Below, piece after piece: positions 7,738 through 16,496 of a stretch of 64,000 nt of DNA (within the stretch, counting starts at the first letter, position 1; every line of letters begins with the position of its first letter). The notes under the pieces were generated by a model. The model had not been told where the DNA came from and did no database searches. It saw nothing but the letters and a program-made list of their open reading frames with translations. Source of the stretch: Acidimicrobiaceae bacterium (lineage in GTDB: Bacteria > Actinomycetota > Acidimicrobiia > Acidimicrobiales > Ilumatobacteraceae); contig CANFGT010000010.1 in the NCBI GenBank assembly GCA_947446815.1, positions 1 to 64,000 on the forward strand, given 5' to 3'. The position numbers and the translations under genes were made by a program.

Positions 7738-9149
7738 GCTGCGGTTCCTCCAACGGTGAGTGACTTCACGCGCAGTGTTGGCTGACCATCACCCACAGGA
7801 ACTCCCTGGCCGTCTTTGCCACACATGCCAGGGTTGCCCATGGCGAAGTCATTACCCAAAAGGTCAATGTCTGCAAGTACTTGCGGACCATTGCCGATGA
7901 GGTTTCCTTCACGCAGTGGCTCAGTGATCTCACCGTTCTCGATGAGGTATGCCTCGGTCATGCCGAATACAAAGTCACCCGTTGCAGTGTTCACGCTGCC
8001 GCCACCCAACTTTGCGACATACACGCCCTTTTCAGTTGCGCGCACAATGTCATCGGGCTCTTCGGTGCCGTTGAGAACAAACGTGTTCGTCATTCGCACC
8101 ATGGGCAGATGCTGATAGCTCTGTCGACGTCCGTTGCCCGTTTGCGCGTGGCCGTCGTTACGTGAGCGAATGTGGTCCCACATGTAATCGGTGAGCACAC
8201 CATTCTCAATGAGAACGTTGCGTTGGCTCTTATGGCCCTCGTCGTCAATGCCAATGGCACCCCACTCACGACTCATTGTTCCGTCGTCCACCAAGGTGAC
8301 GAGCGGAGAAGCAACTTGTTCACCCACGCGGTTTGCATACACCGATGCACCACGAGCAACGAGGTCGGCTTCCAAACCGTGACCACATGCTTCGTGGAAT
8401 AACACGCCGCCACTACCGCACTTGATAACAACTGGCATTGCACCACTAGGGGCAGGACGCGCGCGCAACTTTGTCACGGCCTGGCGTGCTGCACGTTGCG
8501 CAAGTTCTTCAATGCTTTCTTCGTCAAACAACTCAAAGCCGATGGTGTAGCCAACAGAGTCGTAACCGGTCTGCATGCCGGTGTCGCCATCAGCAACGGT
8601 GCTCACACGAAAGATGGTGCGCACTTGCTCATCAGTTGCAAACACGCCATCGCTATTTGCAACAAGAATGCGACGTGTTGCATCGCTGTAACCAGCGCTC
8701 ACTTGCACAATGCTTTGGTCGATACCGCGCGCCACATCGTTTGCGATCATCAACAGTTCCACTTTGCGTGCCTTGGGCACCGAAGTAGGAAGAATGCGAA
8801 CATTGTTCACTTGCTGACGAGCAACTGAGCCGAGCGACACCGTGTGCACATGGCCGTCACCGACAGCGGCTGCAGCAGCTGCAGCTTCGGCCGCCGCAAG
8901 AAGACCCTTCTCGCTGAGATCTGCCGTGTACGCAAACCCTGTGGTGTCGCCATTGATGACACGGATACCTGCGCCGCTATCGCGAGTGCTGTTGACCGCT
9001 TCCACCTTGCCGTCATCAAGGCTGGCGCCCATATTGCGCTTGTCTTCAATAAAGACCTCGGAAAAGCCGGCCCCTGTGGACCTTCCTTTTGCCAGGACTC
9101 GCGACAAGACGGCGGAATCAAACTCTTGGGACAGATCAACAAGGCTCAC
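7734..9149 (-). CDS. tldD: TldD metalloprotease
   Basis: This is the catalytic subunit of the TldD-TldE protease. The 471-aa product has the zinc site HEACGHGLEAD (His252, Glu253, His257). A downstream GNPGMCGKDGQGVPVG segment near residue 450 probably gives the Cys ligand known from TldD structures. The N-terminal DDGKVEAVNSTRDSGAGIRV segment is typical. It is the first gene of an apparent operon with pmbA and the PHP gene, divergent from the PAP2 gene with a 58-bp gap. No RiPP precursor gene was seen nearby. Confidence 0.95.
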   Translation of the reverse strand: MSLVDLSQEFDSAVLSRVLAKGRSTGAGFSEVFIEDKRNMGASLDDGKVEAVNSTRDSGAGIRVINGDTTGFAYTADLSEKGLLAAAEAAAAAAAVGDGHVHTVSLGSVARQQVNNVRILPTSVPKARKVELLMIANDVARGIDQSIVQVSAGYSDATRRILVANSDGVFATDEQVRTIFRVSTVADGDTGMQTGYDSVGYTIGFELFDEESIEELAQRAARQAVTKLRARPAPSGAMPVVIKCGSGGVLFHEACGHGLEADLVARGASVYANRVGEQVASPLVTLVDDGTMSREWGAIGIDDEGHKSQRNVLIENGVLTDYMWDHIRSRNDGHAQTGNGRRQSYQHLPMVRMTNTFVLNGTEEPDDIVRATEKGVYVAKLGGGSVNTATGDFVFGMTEAYLIENGEITEPLREGNLIGNGPQVLADIDLLGNDFAMGNPGMCGKDGQGVPVGDGQPTLRVKSLTVGGTAA

Positions 9150-9207
9150 GGTTCCCAGCCTACTGATGGGCTCTCCCTCTCTCGGCGGGTCCTAATGTGG
9201 GAACCAC

Positions 9208-10110
9208 ATGAATGAGACAGGCTCTTCCCCTGCGCCCGAAGAGGTGCGCGAACACCGCACCCGGTGGTGGAAAGAAGCCCTCATCATGGGCACCTTCTAT
9301 TTCATCTATTCGATGACCCGCAACAAATTCGGGTCTGTGCGTATGAAGGGCGCCGATATTCCCGTTCGGGCTTTCCACAATGCGATGAAGGTCATTCGAG
9401 TGGAACGTGCAGTGGGGCTCTTTCACGAAGAAACCATCCAGCAACTTTTTCTTCCCTACCGCGGTCTCATTCAGGCTCTCAACACCTATTACGGCACGGC
9501 ACACTTTGCTGTCACGATCGGCGTGTTCTTTATTCTCTTTCGCCGCCGCAAAGATGTTTTTCCCATCTTTCGTAACGCCCTCGCATGCATGACAGGGCTC
9601 GCCATCCTTGGCTTCTCATTCTTCCCGCTCATGCCACCGCGCTTGCTTGATGCTCCGTGTCCGTCAATTGCGCAACCACATGAATACGGCGGCGATTGCA
9701 TTCCGAGCAAGCTGCGCAATTACAACGGCGCGAATTCTTTTGGGTTCACAGACACGCTCGAAGAATTCGGCGGACCGTGGAACTTCAGCTCTGGTGGCAT
9801 CGCACAAGCATCGAATCAATACGCAGCCATGCCATCGCTACACATTGGCTGGGCATCGTGGTGCGCATTTGGTATTTGGCCGCTTGCGCGTAAGAAATGG
9901 ATCCGCGCAGCAGTGTTGTTGTATCCCGCACTCACCTTGTTCACCATTGTTGTAACAGCGAATCACTACTGGCTTGACGGTATTGGTGGGCTCGTCACTC
10001 TCGGACTTGGATTCCTTGTCGGTAATGCAATTCACCAATGGAATCAAAAACGATTGAATGCACAGTTTGAAGCGGCACGTTCACATCACCCGGCACTCGG
10101 CGCTCAATAA
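9208..10110 (+). CDS. PAP2-superfamily membrane phosphatase (Aur1-like)
   Basis: The 300-aa integral membrane protein has about six hydrophobic segments. The PAP2 catalytic motifs are AAMPSLHIGWASW (about residues 208-220, the PSLH phosphatase motif) and ANHYWLDGIGG (about 250-260, the conserved His and Asp). The ALMPPRLLD-type segment before it fits the PAP2_3/inositolphosphotransferase group. It probably acts on a lipid phosphate or transfers a head group at the cytoplasmic membrane. The neighbour dxs makes isoprenoid precursors, but a link is only a guess. Confidence 0.8.
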   Translation: MNETGSSPAPEEVREHRTRWWKEALIMGTFYFIYSMTRNKFGSVRMKGADIPVRAFHNAMKVIRVERAVGLFHEETIQQLFLPYRGLIQALNTYYGTAHFAVTIGVFFILFRRRKDVFPIFRNALACMTGLAILGFSFFPLMPPRLLDAPCPSIAQPHEYGGDCIPSKLRNYNGANSFGFTDTLEEFGGPWNFSSGGIAQASNQYAAMPSLHIGWASWCAFGIWPLARKKWIRAAVLLYPALTLFTIVVTANHYWLDGIGGLVTLGLGFLVGNAIHQWNQKRLNAQFEAARSHHPALGAQ

Positions 10111-10878
10111 CTAGAAGCTGTGGTAACCGCCGTCGATAGTGATGACGTCGCCCGTGTGATACTTGCTCGCATCGCTCGCTAAGTACGCAGCGATGCCACT
10201 GAAGTCATTAGGGTCACCCCATCGGCGCATCGGCACGCGCGGTAATACTTTTTCTGCAAACTTGTCCCAGCCCAGTGCAGGTGCCGTCATCTCGCTCATG
10301 ATCCAACCAGGCAACACTGCGTTGCTGCGGATGCCATGACGAGCGTGCTCCACAGCAATCGCACGCATCATCGAAATGAGTCCGGCCTTTGACGCGCCGT
10401 AATGCTGACCGCGTTGCTGTCCAAAGTACGCAGAGCCCGATGTGGTGAACACCAATGAACCGCCGTTCCCTGCTGCAACCATGTGGCGCGTTGCCACTTG
10501 TGCCGTGTAAAACGCACCGTCAAGGTTCACACGCATCACGCGATGCCATTCGTCATCAGTCATAGAAACGAAGCTCTCCGCAGCGCCACCCACACCTGCG
10601 TTCACGAAGCAGGAGTCAACATGGCCGAACTCTTCAAGCGTTGCCGCAAACGTTGCAGTCACTTGTTCTTGGTCGCCCACGTCACAGATGAAGTCTGCGG
10701 CACGAACGCCCATGGCTTCTATCTCGGCACGAGCCGTTGCGTTCTTGCCTGCATTGGTGCCCCATATGGCGATGCTGGACCCGCGACTGGCAAGACCTCT
10801 CGCCATACCCAGGCCAATGCCCCCGTTGCCTCCGGTGACGAGAGCCACCTTTCCCGTCAGATCAAATAGGTCCTTCAT
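10111..10878 (-). CDS. SDR-family NAD(P)-dependent oxidoreductase
   Basis: This is a classical short-chain dehydrogenase of about 255 aa. Counting from the chosen start MKDLFDLTGK, the cofactor loop TGGNGGIGLGMA is near residues 15-26, followed by NAGVGG and the catalytic Ser (TTSGSAYF) and YGASK. The C-terminus TGDVITIDGGYHSF is the usual SDR end. Reading from an upstream in-frame start at 10926 would overlap dxs, so I prefer the ATG at 10876-10878. The substrate is unknown. The gene is divergent from dxs with 28 bp between. Confidence 0.9.
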   Translation of the reverse strand: MKDLFDLTGKVALVTGGNGGIGLGMARGLASRGSSIAIWGTNAGKNATARAEIEAMGVRAADFICDVGDQEQVTATFAATLEEFGHVDSCFVNAGVGGAAESFVSMTDDEWHRVMRVNLDGAFYTAQVATRHMVAAGNGGSLVFTTSGSAYFGQQRGQHYGASKAGLISMMRAIAVEHARHGIRSNAVLPGWIMSEMTAPALGWDKFAEKVLPRVPMRRWGDPNDFSGIAAYLASDASKYHTGDVITIDGGYHSF

Positions 10879-10906
10879 ATACGTCAGACCGTAGCCTTGT
10901 ATCCCT

Positions 10907-12853
10907 ATGGCGCTTCTCCCCAGCATTCACGAGCCTGCTGATCTGCGCCCATTGTCTATCCCCCAATTGAATGAGCTCGCTGGCGAGATCCGCGAGTTCA
11001 TCGTGAGTGCGGTTGCCGAAACTGGTGGACATCTTGGTTCCAACCTTGGCGCTGTTGAACTTTCCATCGCCTTGCACCGCGTCTTTGAGTCCCCCACCGA
11101 TGCTGTGTTGTGGGACACCGGCCATCAGTCCTATGTGCACAAAATTCTCACTGGTCGTCAGTCAGGCTTTTCAAAGTTGCGCCAACAAGATGGCATCTCG
11201 GGTTATCCCAGCCGCGAAGAAAGTCGCCACGACTTCATTGAGAACAGTCACGCCTCCACTGTTCTGAGCTACGCGCATGGTCTTGCCGTCGCACGCGAGG
11301 CAGGCATCAATAAGCAACGTCACATCGTTGCTGTCATCGGTGATGGCTCGATGACAGGCGGCATGGCATACGAAGCGCTCAACAACCTTGGTCATTCAAA
11401 GAGTCGCGTCATCATTGTTCTCAACGACAACGGCCGCAGTTACGCACCGACTATCTCGAACTTGTCGCAAGGTGGCGAGAATGCACCGAATGATGCAACA
11501 GGCGAATTGGCCAAGTTCCCTGAGCGCATGACGGGCAAACTGTCGCGCGCGCTCACCGGTATTCGTTTGAACCCCGTGTACGTGCGTCGTCAGCGCAAGT
11601 TTGAAGCGTTCATGCGCGATCTTCCTGTGTTGGGCAAGCAAGCCGAACAAGGTGTTGAAGCTTTCAAAGCTGCAGTGCGTGAGTTCTTGCAACCACCATC
11701 TTTCTTTGAAGCATTGGGCGTGCAATACATCGGACCTGTGGACGGTCACGATATTGAAGAGCTCGAAGCCGCACTCACTGCCGCCATCAAACGTGAAGAT
11801 GAAGGCCCCATCGTGTTGCATGTGCTCACGCAAAAGGGTCGCGGCTATTCGTTCGCCGAAGATGACGATGAGAAGCACTTGCATGACACGCCATCGTTTG
11901 ACCCCATTGATGGACCAAAGCATGCATCACTCACTGGTTACACCAATGCATTTAGCGAAGCGTTAATTAAAGAGGCTGCGGTTGATCCGCGCATTGTTGC
12001 CATCACTGCTGCAATGCCTGGCCCTACTGGGCTCCTTGATTTCCAAGAGAAATTCCCCGATCGATTCTTTGATGTTGGTATCGCCGAACAACATGCAGTG
12101 ACCGCAGCAGCAGGTATGGCCATGGGCGGTTTACGCCCCGTCGTTGCGCTGTATTCAACGTTCCTCTCGCGCGCGTGGGACCAAGTGGTCTACGACGTGG
12201 CACTCCATCGTTTGCCGGTCATCTTCTGTTTGGATCGCGCTGGCATCACGGGCGATGACGGCCCCAGCCATCACGGTGTCTACGACATGGCGTTGTTGTC
12301 GAAGGTGCCTGGCATGCGCGTGCTAGCACCAAGTTCTGTGCAGGACTTGCAGCAGATGTTGCACGATGCGATGACGCTTGCAAACGATGGCCCTGTTGTG
12401 ATTCGTTATCCGAAGGGCGCAGCGCGTTCAGTGGAACCTTCTTTTGTTGGCTCGGGGTTGAATGCACTGAAGCTTGCAACAGGCAACGGCACGATTGCGA
12501 TACTTGCCATTGGCAAGATGGTTGCTGCAGCAGAAAAAGCTCTGGATGGTTTGGCAGATCTTGACATTCACGCCACGGTGTACGACGTGCGTTCCTGTGC
12601 ACCACTTGACCCTGCAATGATTGCCGATGCCGCTACACATTCGTTTGTTCTCACCGTGGAAGATGGACTGCACGATGGCGGTATTGGTCAACTGATCGCC
12701 GATGCCGTGCACGCAATCAACCCGGCTTCATTTGTGGAGAGCTTGGGCGTGCCCACAAAGTTCATCCCTCACAACAAGCCTGATGCCATCCTGGCCCAAT
12801 TCGGGTTGGATACTGCTGGAATCACCACCGCAGCACAACGCCTTCTGGCGTAG
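10907..12853 (+). CDS. dxs: 1-deoxy-D-xylulose-5-phosphate synthase
   Basis: Dxs condenses pyruvate and glyceraldehyde-3-phosphate with thiamine diphosphate, the first step of the MEP isoprenoid pathway. The 648-aa product has GGHLGSNLGAVEL (about residues 40-52), the ThDP motif GDGSMTGGMAYEALNN, a DNGRSYAPT segment, the transketolase-type region GIAEQHAVTAAAGMA and DRAGITGDDGPSHHG. The length is normal. The stop is 9 bp before the inositol-phosphatase-family gene, which is probably co-transcribed. No riboswitch was recognised upstream; the gap to the SDR gene is too short. Confidence 0.96.
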   Translation: MALLPSIHEPADLRPLSIPQLNELAGEIREFIVSAVAETGGHLGSNLGAVELSIALHRVFESPTDAVLWDTGHQSYVHKILTGRQSGFSKLRQQDGISGYPSREESRHDFIENSHASTVLSYAHGLAVAREAGINKQRHIVAVIGDGSMTGGMAYEALNNLGHSKSRVIIVLNDNGRSYAPTISNLSQGGENAPNDATGELAKFPERMTGKLSRALTGIRLNPVYVRRQRKFEAFMRDLPVLGKQAEQGVEAFKAAVREFLQPPSFFEALGVQYIGPVDGHDIEELEAALTAAIKREDEGPIVLHVLTQKGRGYSFAEDDDEKHLHDTPSFDPIDGPKHASLTGYTNAFSEALIKEAAVDPRIVAITAAMPGPTGLLDFQEKFPDRFFDVGIAEQHAVTAAAGMAMGGLRPVVALYSTFLSRAWDQVVYDVALHRLPVIFCLDRAGITGDDGPSHHGVYDMALLSKVPGMRVLAPSSVQDLQQMLHDAMTLANDGPVVIRYPKGAARSVEPSFVGSGLNALKLATGNGTIAILAIGKMVAAAEKALDGLADLDIHATVYDVRSCAPLDPAMIADAATHSFVLTVEDGLHDGGIGQLIADAVHAINPASFVESLGVPTKFIPHNKPDAILAQFGLDTAGITTAAQRLLA

Positions 12854-12862
12854 CGTGTTGCT

Positions 12863-13645
12863 ATGAGCGACCTCGCCGCTGAACTTGATTTCGCACTCTC
12901 TCTTGCCGACGCTGCCGACGCAGTCACGTTGCCTCGCTTCACTGCGCGCAACTTCACTGTTGACCTCAAGGCAAATCAGACTGAAGTAACCGAAGTTGAT
13001 CGCGGCACAGAGACCGTGATCATGGACATCATTCGCTCTCAACGTCCGCAACACGCCTGGTACGGCGAAGAGCACGGCAGCAGCGACGATGCAGAAACTT
13101 CGGAATACACCTGGGTGATTGACCCGATTGATGGCACCTCAAATTTCGTGCGTGGTGTTCCAGTGTGGGCAACGTTGATTGGTTTAGTGCATCGCGACAT
13201 GGGTCCGGTGCTGGGTGTTGTTTCTGCACCCGCAATGCAGACGCGCTGGTGGGGCGTGTTGGGTGATGGCGCGTACTGCAACGGCCATCCGATTTCCGTC
13301 AGTGACGTTGCGTCGTTGAGTGAATCACACTTGTCGATTACTGCGAACGACTTGTGGGACAAGATTGGCAAGACGCAACACATCGACAATCTGACGCGTG
13401 CAGCAAAGCGCGTGCGTGGCTTTGGCGATTTCTGGCAACACATGCTGGTGGCACAAGGCGCAGTTGATGTTGCAGTCGATGCAGTGGGACTTGAGCCCTA
13501 TGACATCGCGGCATTGATTCCGATTGTGCAAGCAGCGGGTGGCCGTTTAACGAACCGCAAGGGTGTTGTTGATTGGCGTGCAAACACTGCCATCTCGAGC
13601 AATAGCAAGTTTCATGACGACGTCATCGCCATGCTCACTGCATAA
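12863..13645 (+). CDS. hisN: Inositol monophosphatase-family phosphatase (probable histidinol-phosphatase)
   Basis: The 260-aa product has the Mg-binding motifs of the family: GEEHGSS (about residues 68-74), WVIDPIDGTSNFVRG (about 90-104) and EPYDIAALIPIVQAAGG (about 212-228). Actinobacterial members with this length and the TSNFVRG form are often histidinol-phosphate phosphatases (HisN), but inositol-phosphatase activity cannot be excluded. The gene is likely in an operon with dxs. The gene symbol is therefore tentative. Confidence 0.78.
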   Translation: MSDLAAELDFALSLADAADAVTLPRFTARNFTVDLKANQTEVTEVDRGTETVIMDIIRSQRPQHAWYGEEHGSSDDAETSEYTWVIDPIDGTSNFVRGVPVWATLIGLVHRDMGPVLGVVSAPAMQTRWWGVLGDGAYCNGHPISVSDVASLSESHLSITANDLWDKIGKTQHIDNLTRAAKRVRGFGDFWQHMLVAQGAVDVAVDAVGLEPYDIAALIPIVQAAGGRLTNRKGVVDWRANTAISSNSKFHDDVIAMLTA

Positions 13646-13654
13646 CGAAGTTAA

Positions 13655-14242
13655 TCAGCCTTCGGCGCTGCAGCCCGGGCAGGTTCCGTCGGACTCAAGG
13701 AAGTAGAAGTGCTTCTGGCACATCTTGATGGCAGGTGCTGCAGTTTCCTTAATGGCGGCCTTTGCGCTGCCCATGGAAGGCAATGGCGACGTGAAGTACT
13801 CGCCTGCAGGTGAGTCCATGCGCAGTGAGCTCTCAATACGAATCTTGTGGTTGATCTGGCCCTTGTGCATCCACGCAACACCAGCGTGATTGCTGTGTGA
13901 GCTTGCAGCCACCATGTAGCCGCTCTTTTTCAAGTAGTAGTACTCGGTGAATGTGGTGCCGAGGTCGGCAGCGAGTGTTTCAAGAACAGCCTTCGCGCGA
14001 CGAATCACTGCGGCATCACCCTTGTATGCACCCCATGCCTCGATGGCTGCATCAATGTCGGTGAAGTAGTGGCGAAGCTTTGCATTTGCATCCGCCTTTT
14101 TTCCGCCTTCGACGATGGCGTGTGTGAGTGGGTTCACCCACAGGTCGCCGTTTCGTGCAGCAGAGTCTGTCGCTTCGCTCACTGATTCGTTCTCGATCAG
14201 TTCGTCGCCGTTGTACTTGCTCATATTCGCTGCGTCAGTCAT
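13655..14242 (-). CDS. Uncharacterised protein with a C-terminal zinc-ribbon-like motif
   Basis: I do not recognise this 195-aa family. The N-terminus is acidic, with no signal peptide. The middle has an FTEYYYLKKSGYMVAA strand and a WMHKGQINHKIRIES strand. The C-terminus contains C-x2-H-x10-C-x2-C (MCQKHFYFLESDGTCPGC), which would bind one zinc. A methionine at codon 7 is an alternative start. It converges on the hisN-like gene with 9 bp between. Base composition matches the chromosome, so it is probably a native lineage-specific gene. Confidence 0.75.
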   Translation of the reverse strand: MTDAANMSKYNGDELIENESVSEATDSAARNGDLWVNPLTHAIVEGGKKADANAKLRHYFTDIDAAIEAWGAYKGDAAVIRRAKAVLETLAADLGTTFTEYYYLKKSGYMVAASSHSNHAGVAWMHKGQINHKIRIESSLRMDSPAGEYFTSPLPSMGSAKAAIKETAAPAIKMCQKHFYFLESDGTCPGCSAEG

Positions 14243-14360
14243 TCATCTATCAGACCACACTTTGGACCTGTTTGGGCATTCGCCTCTAGAAACTCAGCAT
14301 TCTCACTTATTCCCATACGCAATATGAGCAGTACACTTGTTAACGAACTGGCTAGATCAA

Positions 14361-14395
14361 CAGAACCCCGATGCACATGTTGCGTCGGGGTTCTG
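14361..14395 (+). terminator. Strong 15-bp hairpin, terminator-like
   Basis: CAGAACCCCGATGCA (14361-14375) pairs with TGCGTCGGGGTTCTG (14381-14395) over all 15 positions with one G-T wobble, leaving the 5-base loop CATGT. A short T run (CCATTTT) follows on the plus strand, as in intrinsic terminators. No annotated plus-strand gene ends here, so it either closes an unannotated short RNA or acts in the leader of the minus-strand gene at 13655-14242. Confidence 0.6.
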
Positions 14396-14433
14396 CCATT
14401 TTCGGGTTCACCGTGCACACATGATCAGTACGA

Positions 14434-14505
14434 GTCGCAGTGGTCTAACGGTATGGCACCTGTCTTGCCAGCCAGGAGATGGGGGTTCGACTCCCCTCTG
14501 CGGCT
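14434..14505 (+). tRNA. tRNA-Gly (anticodon probably GCC)
   Basis: The acceptor stem GTCGCAG pairs with CTGCGGC (14498-14504) in full. The D-arm is GTC-TAACGGTAT-GGC. The T-arm is GGGGG-TTCGACT-CCCCT. The discriminator is T, as in bacterial tRNA-Gly and tRNA-Cys. The anticodon arm reads CCTG-TCTTGCCAGC-CAGG. The only triplet in a good context is GCC, followed by A. The arm is 18 bases long instead of 17, and the pair next to the loop is T-C, so the loop is one base longer than normal. CCA is not directly encoded (CCCCA follows). The identity is inferred from the anticodon and discriminator. Confidence 0.75.
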
Positions 14506-14575
14506 CCCCAAAACGAAACGAACGCTCGTACATAGCTCACTCACTATTGGCATGTGAGGACAATTCACAGTAGTC

Positions 14576-14603
14576 AGAGGCGGCATCTTCGGGTGCCGCC
14601 TCT
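14576..14603 (+). terminator. Terminator hairpin downstream of the tRNA
   Basis: AGAGGCGGCA and TGCCGCCTCT form a perfect 10-bp stem with the loop TCTTCGGG, followed by GTTGTGTTTGGGT. It lies about 70 bp after the tRNA end, so it most likely ends that transcript. Confidence 0.65.
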
Positions 14604-14646
14604 GTTGTGTTTGGGTACACTTCAACTTGGCTGGCAAGGCAGGTTT

Positions 14647-14674
14647 AGTGGCGGCATCCTCGGGTGCCGCCACT
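14647..14674 (+). terminator. Second, near-identical hairpin in tandem
   Basis: AGTGGCGGCA and TGCCGCCACT form a perfect 10-bp stem with the loop TCCTCGGG. The core GGCGGCA-TC-TCGGG-TGCCGCC is shared with the hairpin at 14576-14603, and the single arm change (G to T) is compensated on the other arm. It may be a second terminator or part of the leader of the gene at 14746. Confidence 0.55.
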
Positions 14675-14745
14675 GTCATTTCTCAACGGATAAGGCCCGC
14701 ACGCCCACGGTCTGAACCGCCCCGCCGAACTACGGTGGAAACCGC

Positions 14746-16482
14746 ATGGCTACTGAAGATTCAAAACGCACCGTCATCCGCAATGCCCGTCTCGTGGACG
14801 GCAGTGGCGCCCCCGAGACCAACGCCGACGTCGTCTTTGAAGACGGCATCATCCGCGAAGTCCTCGCCGCCGGCAAAGCCCACACCGCACACGCGCACCG
14901 CATCATCGAAGCCGATGGTCTTCTCCTCACTCCGGGCTGGGTGGACATCCACACCCACTACGACGCGCAAGCAACGTGGGACCCCTGGCTCACCCCCAGC
15001 AGCTGGCACGGCGCCACCACCGTGGTCATGGGTAACTGCGGCGTGGGTTTCGCACCCGCGCATGAAGACAGGCATGAATGGCTGATCGAGTTGATGGAAG
15101 GCGTGGAAGACATTCCAGGTGCCGCCATGACCGAAGGCCTCACATGGGGCTGGCGTTCGTTCCCTGAATATATGGACACGTTGGCTGCGCAGGAACGAGT
15201 CATCGACCTTGGTGCACAGATTGCTCACGGTGCATTGCGCGCCTATGTAATGGGTGAACGTGGTGCTGCAAATGAAAGCGCCACCGAAGCCGACATCGCA
15301 GAGATGGCCAAGCAAGTGGACGAAGCAATGGCTGCGGGCGCATTGGGATTCTCCACCAGCCGCACACCTATTCATAAGAGCAAGAGCGGTGAGTTAGTGC
15401 CCGGCACCACCGCCGACGAGAACGAACTGTTCGGTATTGCCGAAGCGATGAACAAGCATGGTCGCGGCGTGTTCCAGTTTGCGCCCGAGCACAAAGTGTT
15501 GCCCACCGATGAATGGCCGTGGATGCGCGAGATGGCAAAGCGCAATCCGGATGTAACCGTGAGCGTGAACCTCAATCAGGACGACGCCGCGCCCGAAGTG
15601 TGGCGCACGGTGTTGAAGGAACTTGATCGCGCACAGGCCGATGGGTTGAACATCATCGCGCAGGTCGCGGGTCGCTCCATTGGCGTGCTCATGTGTTTGG
15701 AAGGCAGCTTCCACCCGCTGGCATTCCACCCTGCATGGCAAGAGATTGCTCACCTGCCACACGCCGACAAGGTGAAGGCGTTGCGCGACGAGACATTGCG
15801 CAACAAGTTCGTGAATGAGATTCCACGCGATGGTGGTTTTTTTGAAGGAATCGTGTTGTCACGTTTATGGAAAATGTTCCCCGTGACGGATGCAAACATC
15901 AATTACGAACCAAACCCCAAGACCGACAGCATTGATGCGTTGGCGCAAAATCGCCGTATTGCCCCTATGGACATGGTGTACGACCAATTGTTGGCGAACA
16001 ATGGTCGCGGCATGATCTACATGCCGTTCTTCAACTATTCCTATGGCGACTTGTCGATGACGCATGAGTTGATGCAGCACGAACACACACGTAATGGTTT
16101 GTCGGACGCTGGTGCACATTGCGGTGCTATCTGCGATGGCGGCATGCCCACGTTCCTCATGACCCACTGGGTGCGCGATCGCGAGAGGGGTCCGCGTTTG
16201 CAACTGGAAAAGATGGTGCAGCGCCAGACCCGCAAGACTGCAGAGTTGTATGGCTTGATGGACCGCGGCTTGATTGCACCGGGCTTGCGTGCGGACTTGA
16301 ACCTCATCGACTTTGATGCACTGACGTTTGACATGCCAGAGATGGTGTACGACTTCCCTGCGAATGGCCGCAGGCTTGTCCAGCACGCAAAGGGCTATGT
16401 GGGCACGTTTGTGAATGGAGTGCAGACGGTGGAACGCGATGAATTCACGGGCGCACTGCCCGGCAAGTTATTGCGCGGCTAG
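14746..16482 (+). CDS. N-acyl-D-amino-acid deacylase-like amidohydrolase
   Basis: This 578-aa member of amidohydrolase family 3 resembles D-aminoacylases, zinc enzymes that hydrolyse N-acyl-D-amino acids. It has the N-terminal NARLVDGSG strand, the metal motif GWVDIHTHYDAQATWDP (about residues 64-80), a VVMGNCGVGFAP segment, an HGALR helix, SDAGAHCGAICDGG near residue 454 and the C-terminal composite-domain PGLRADLNLIDFD. There is no signal peptide. The length is at the long end of the family, so the substrate is uncertain. Defence block 1 starts directly after its stop codon. Confidence 0.85.
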   Translation: MATEDSKRTVIRNARLVDGSGAPETNADVVFEDGIIREVLAAGKAHTAHAHRIIEADGLLLTPGWVDIHTHYDAQATWDPWLTPSSWHGATTVVMGNCGVGFAPAHEDRHEWLIELMEGVEDIPGAAMTEGLTWGWRSFPEYMDTLAAQERVIDLGAQIAHGALRAYVMGERGAANESATEADIAEMAKQVDEAMAAGALGFSTSRTPIHKSKSGELVPGTTADENELFGIAEAMNKHGRGVFQFAPEHKVLPTDEWPWMREMAKRNPDVTVSVNLNQDDAAPEVWRTVLKELDRAQADGLNIIAQVAGRSIGVLMCLEGSFHPLAFHPAWQEIAHLPHADKVKALRDETLRNKFVNEIPRDGGFFEGIVLSRLWKMFPVTDANINYEPNPKTDSIDALAQNRRIAPMDMVYDQLLANNGRGMIYMPFFNYSYGDLSMTHELMQHEHTRNGLSDAGAHCGAICDGGMPTFLMTHWVRDRERGPRLQLEKMVQRQTRKTAELYGLMDRGLIAPGLRADLNLIDFDALTFDMPEMVYDFPANGRRLVQHAKGYVGTFVNGVQTVERDEFTGALPGKLLRG

Positions 16483-16485
16483 TCG

Positions 16486-16496
16486 ACCCTAGAGGT
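16486..16496. repeat. Left near-direct repeat at the edge of defence block 1
   Basis: ACCCTAGAGGT lies between the deacylase stop and the endonuclease gene and overlaps the endonuclease stop codon. ACCCTTAGAGGT at 19936-19947, at the other edge of the block, differs by a single inserted T. Confidence 0.4.
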
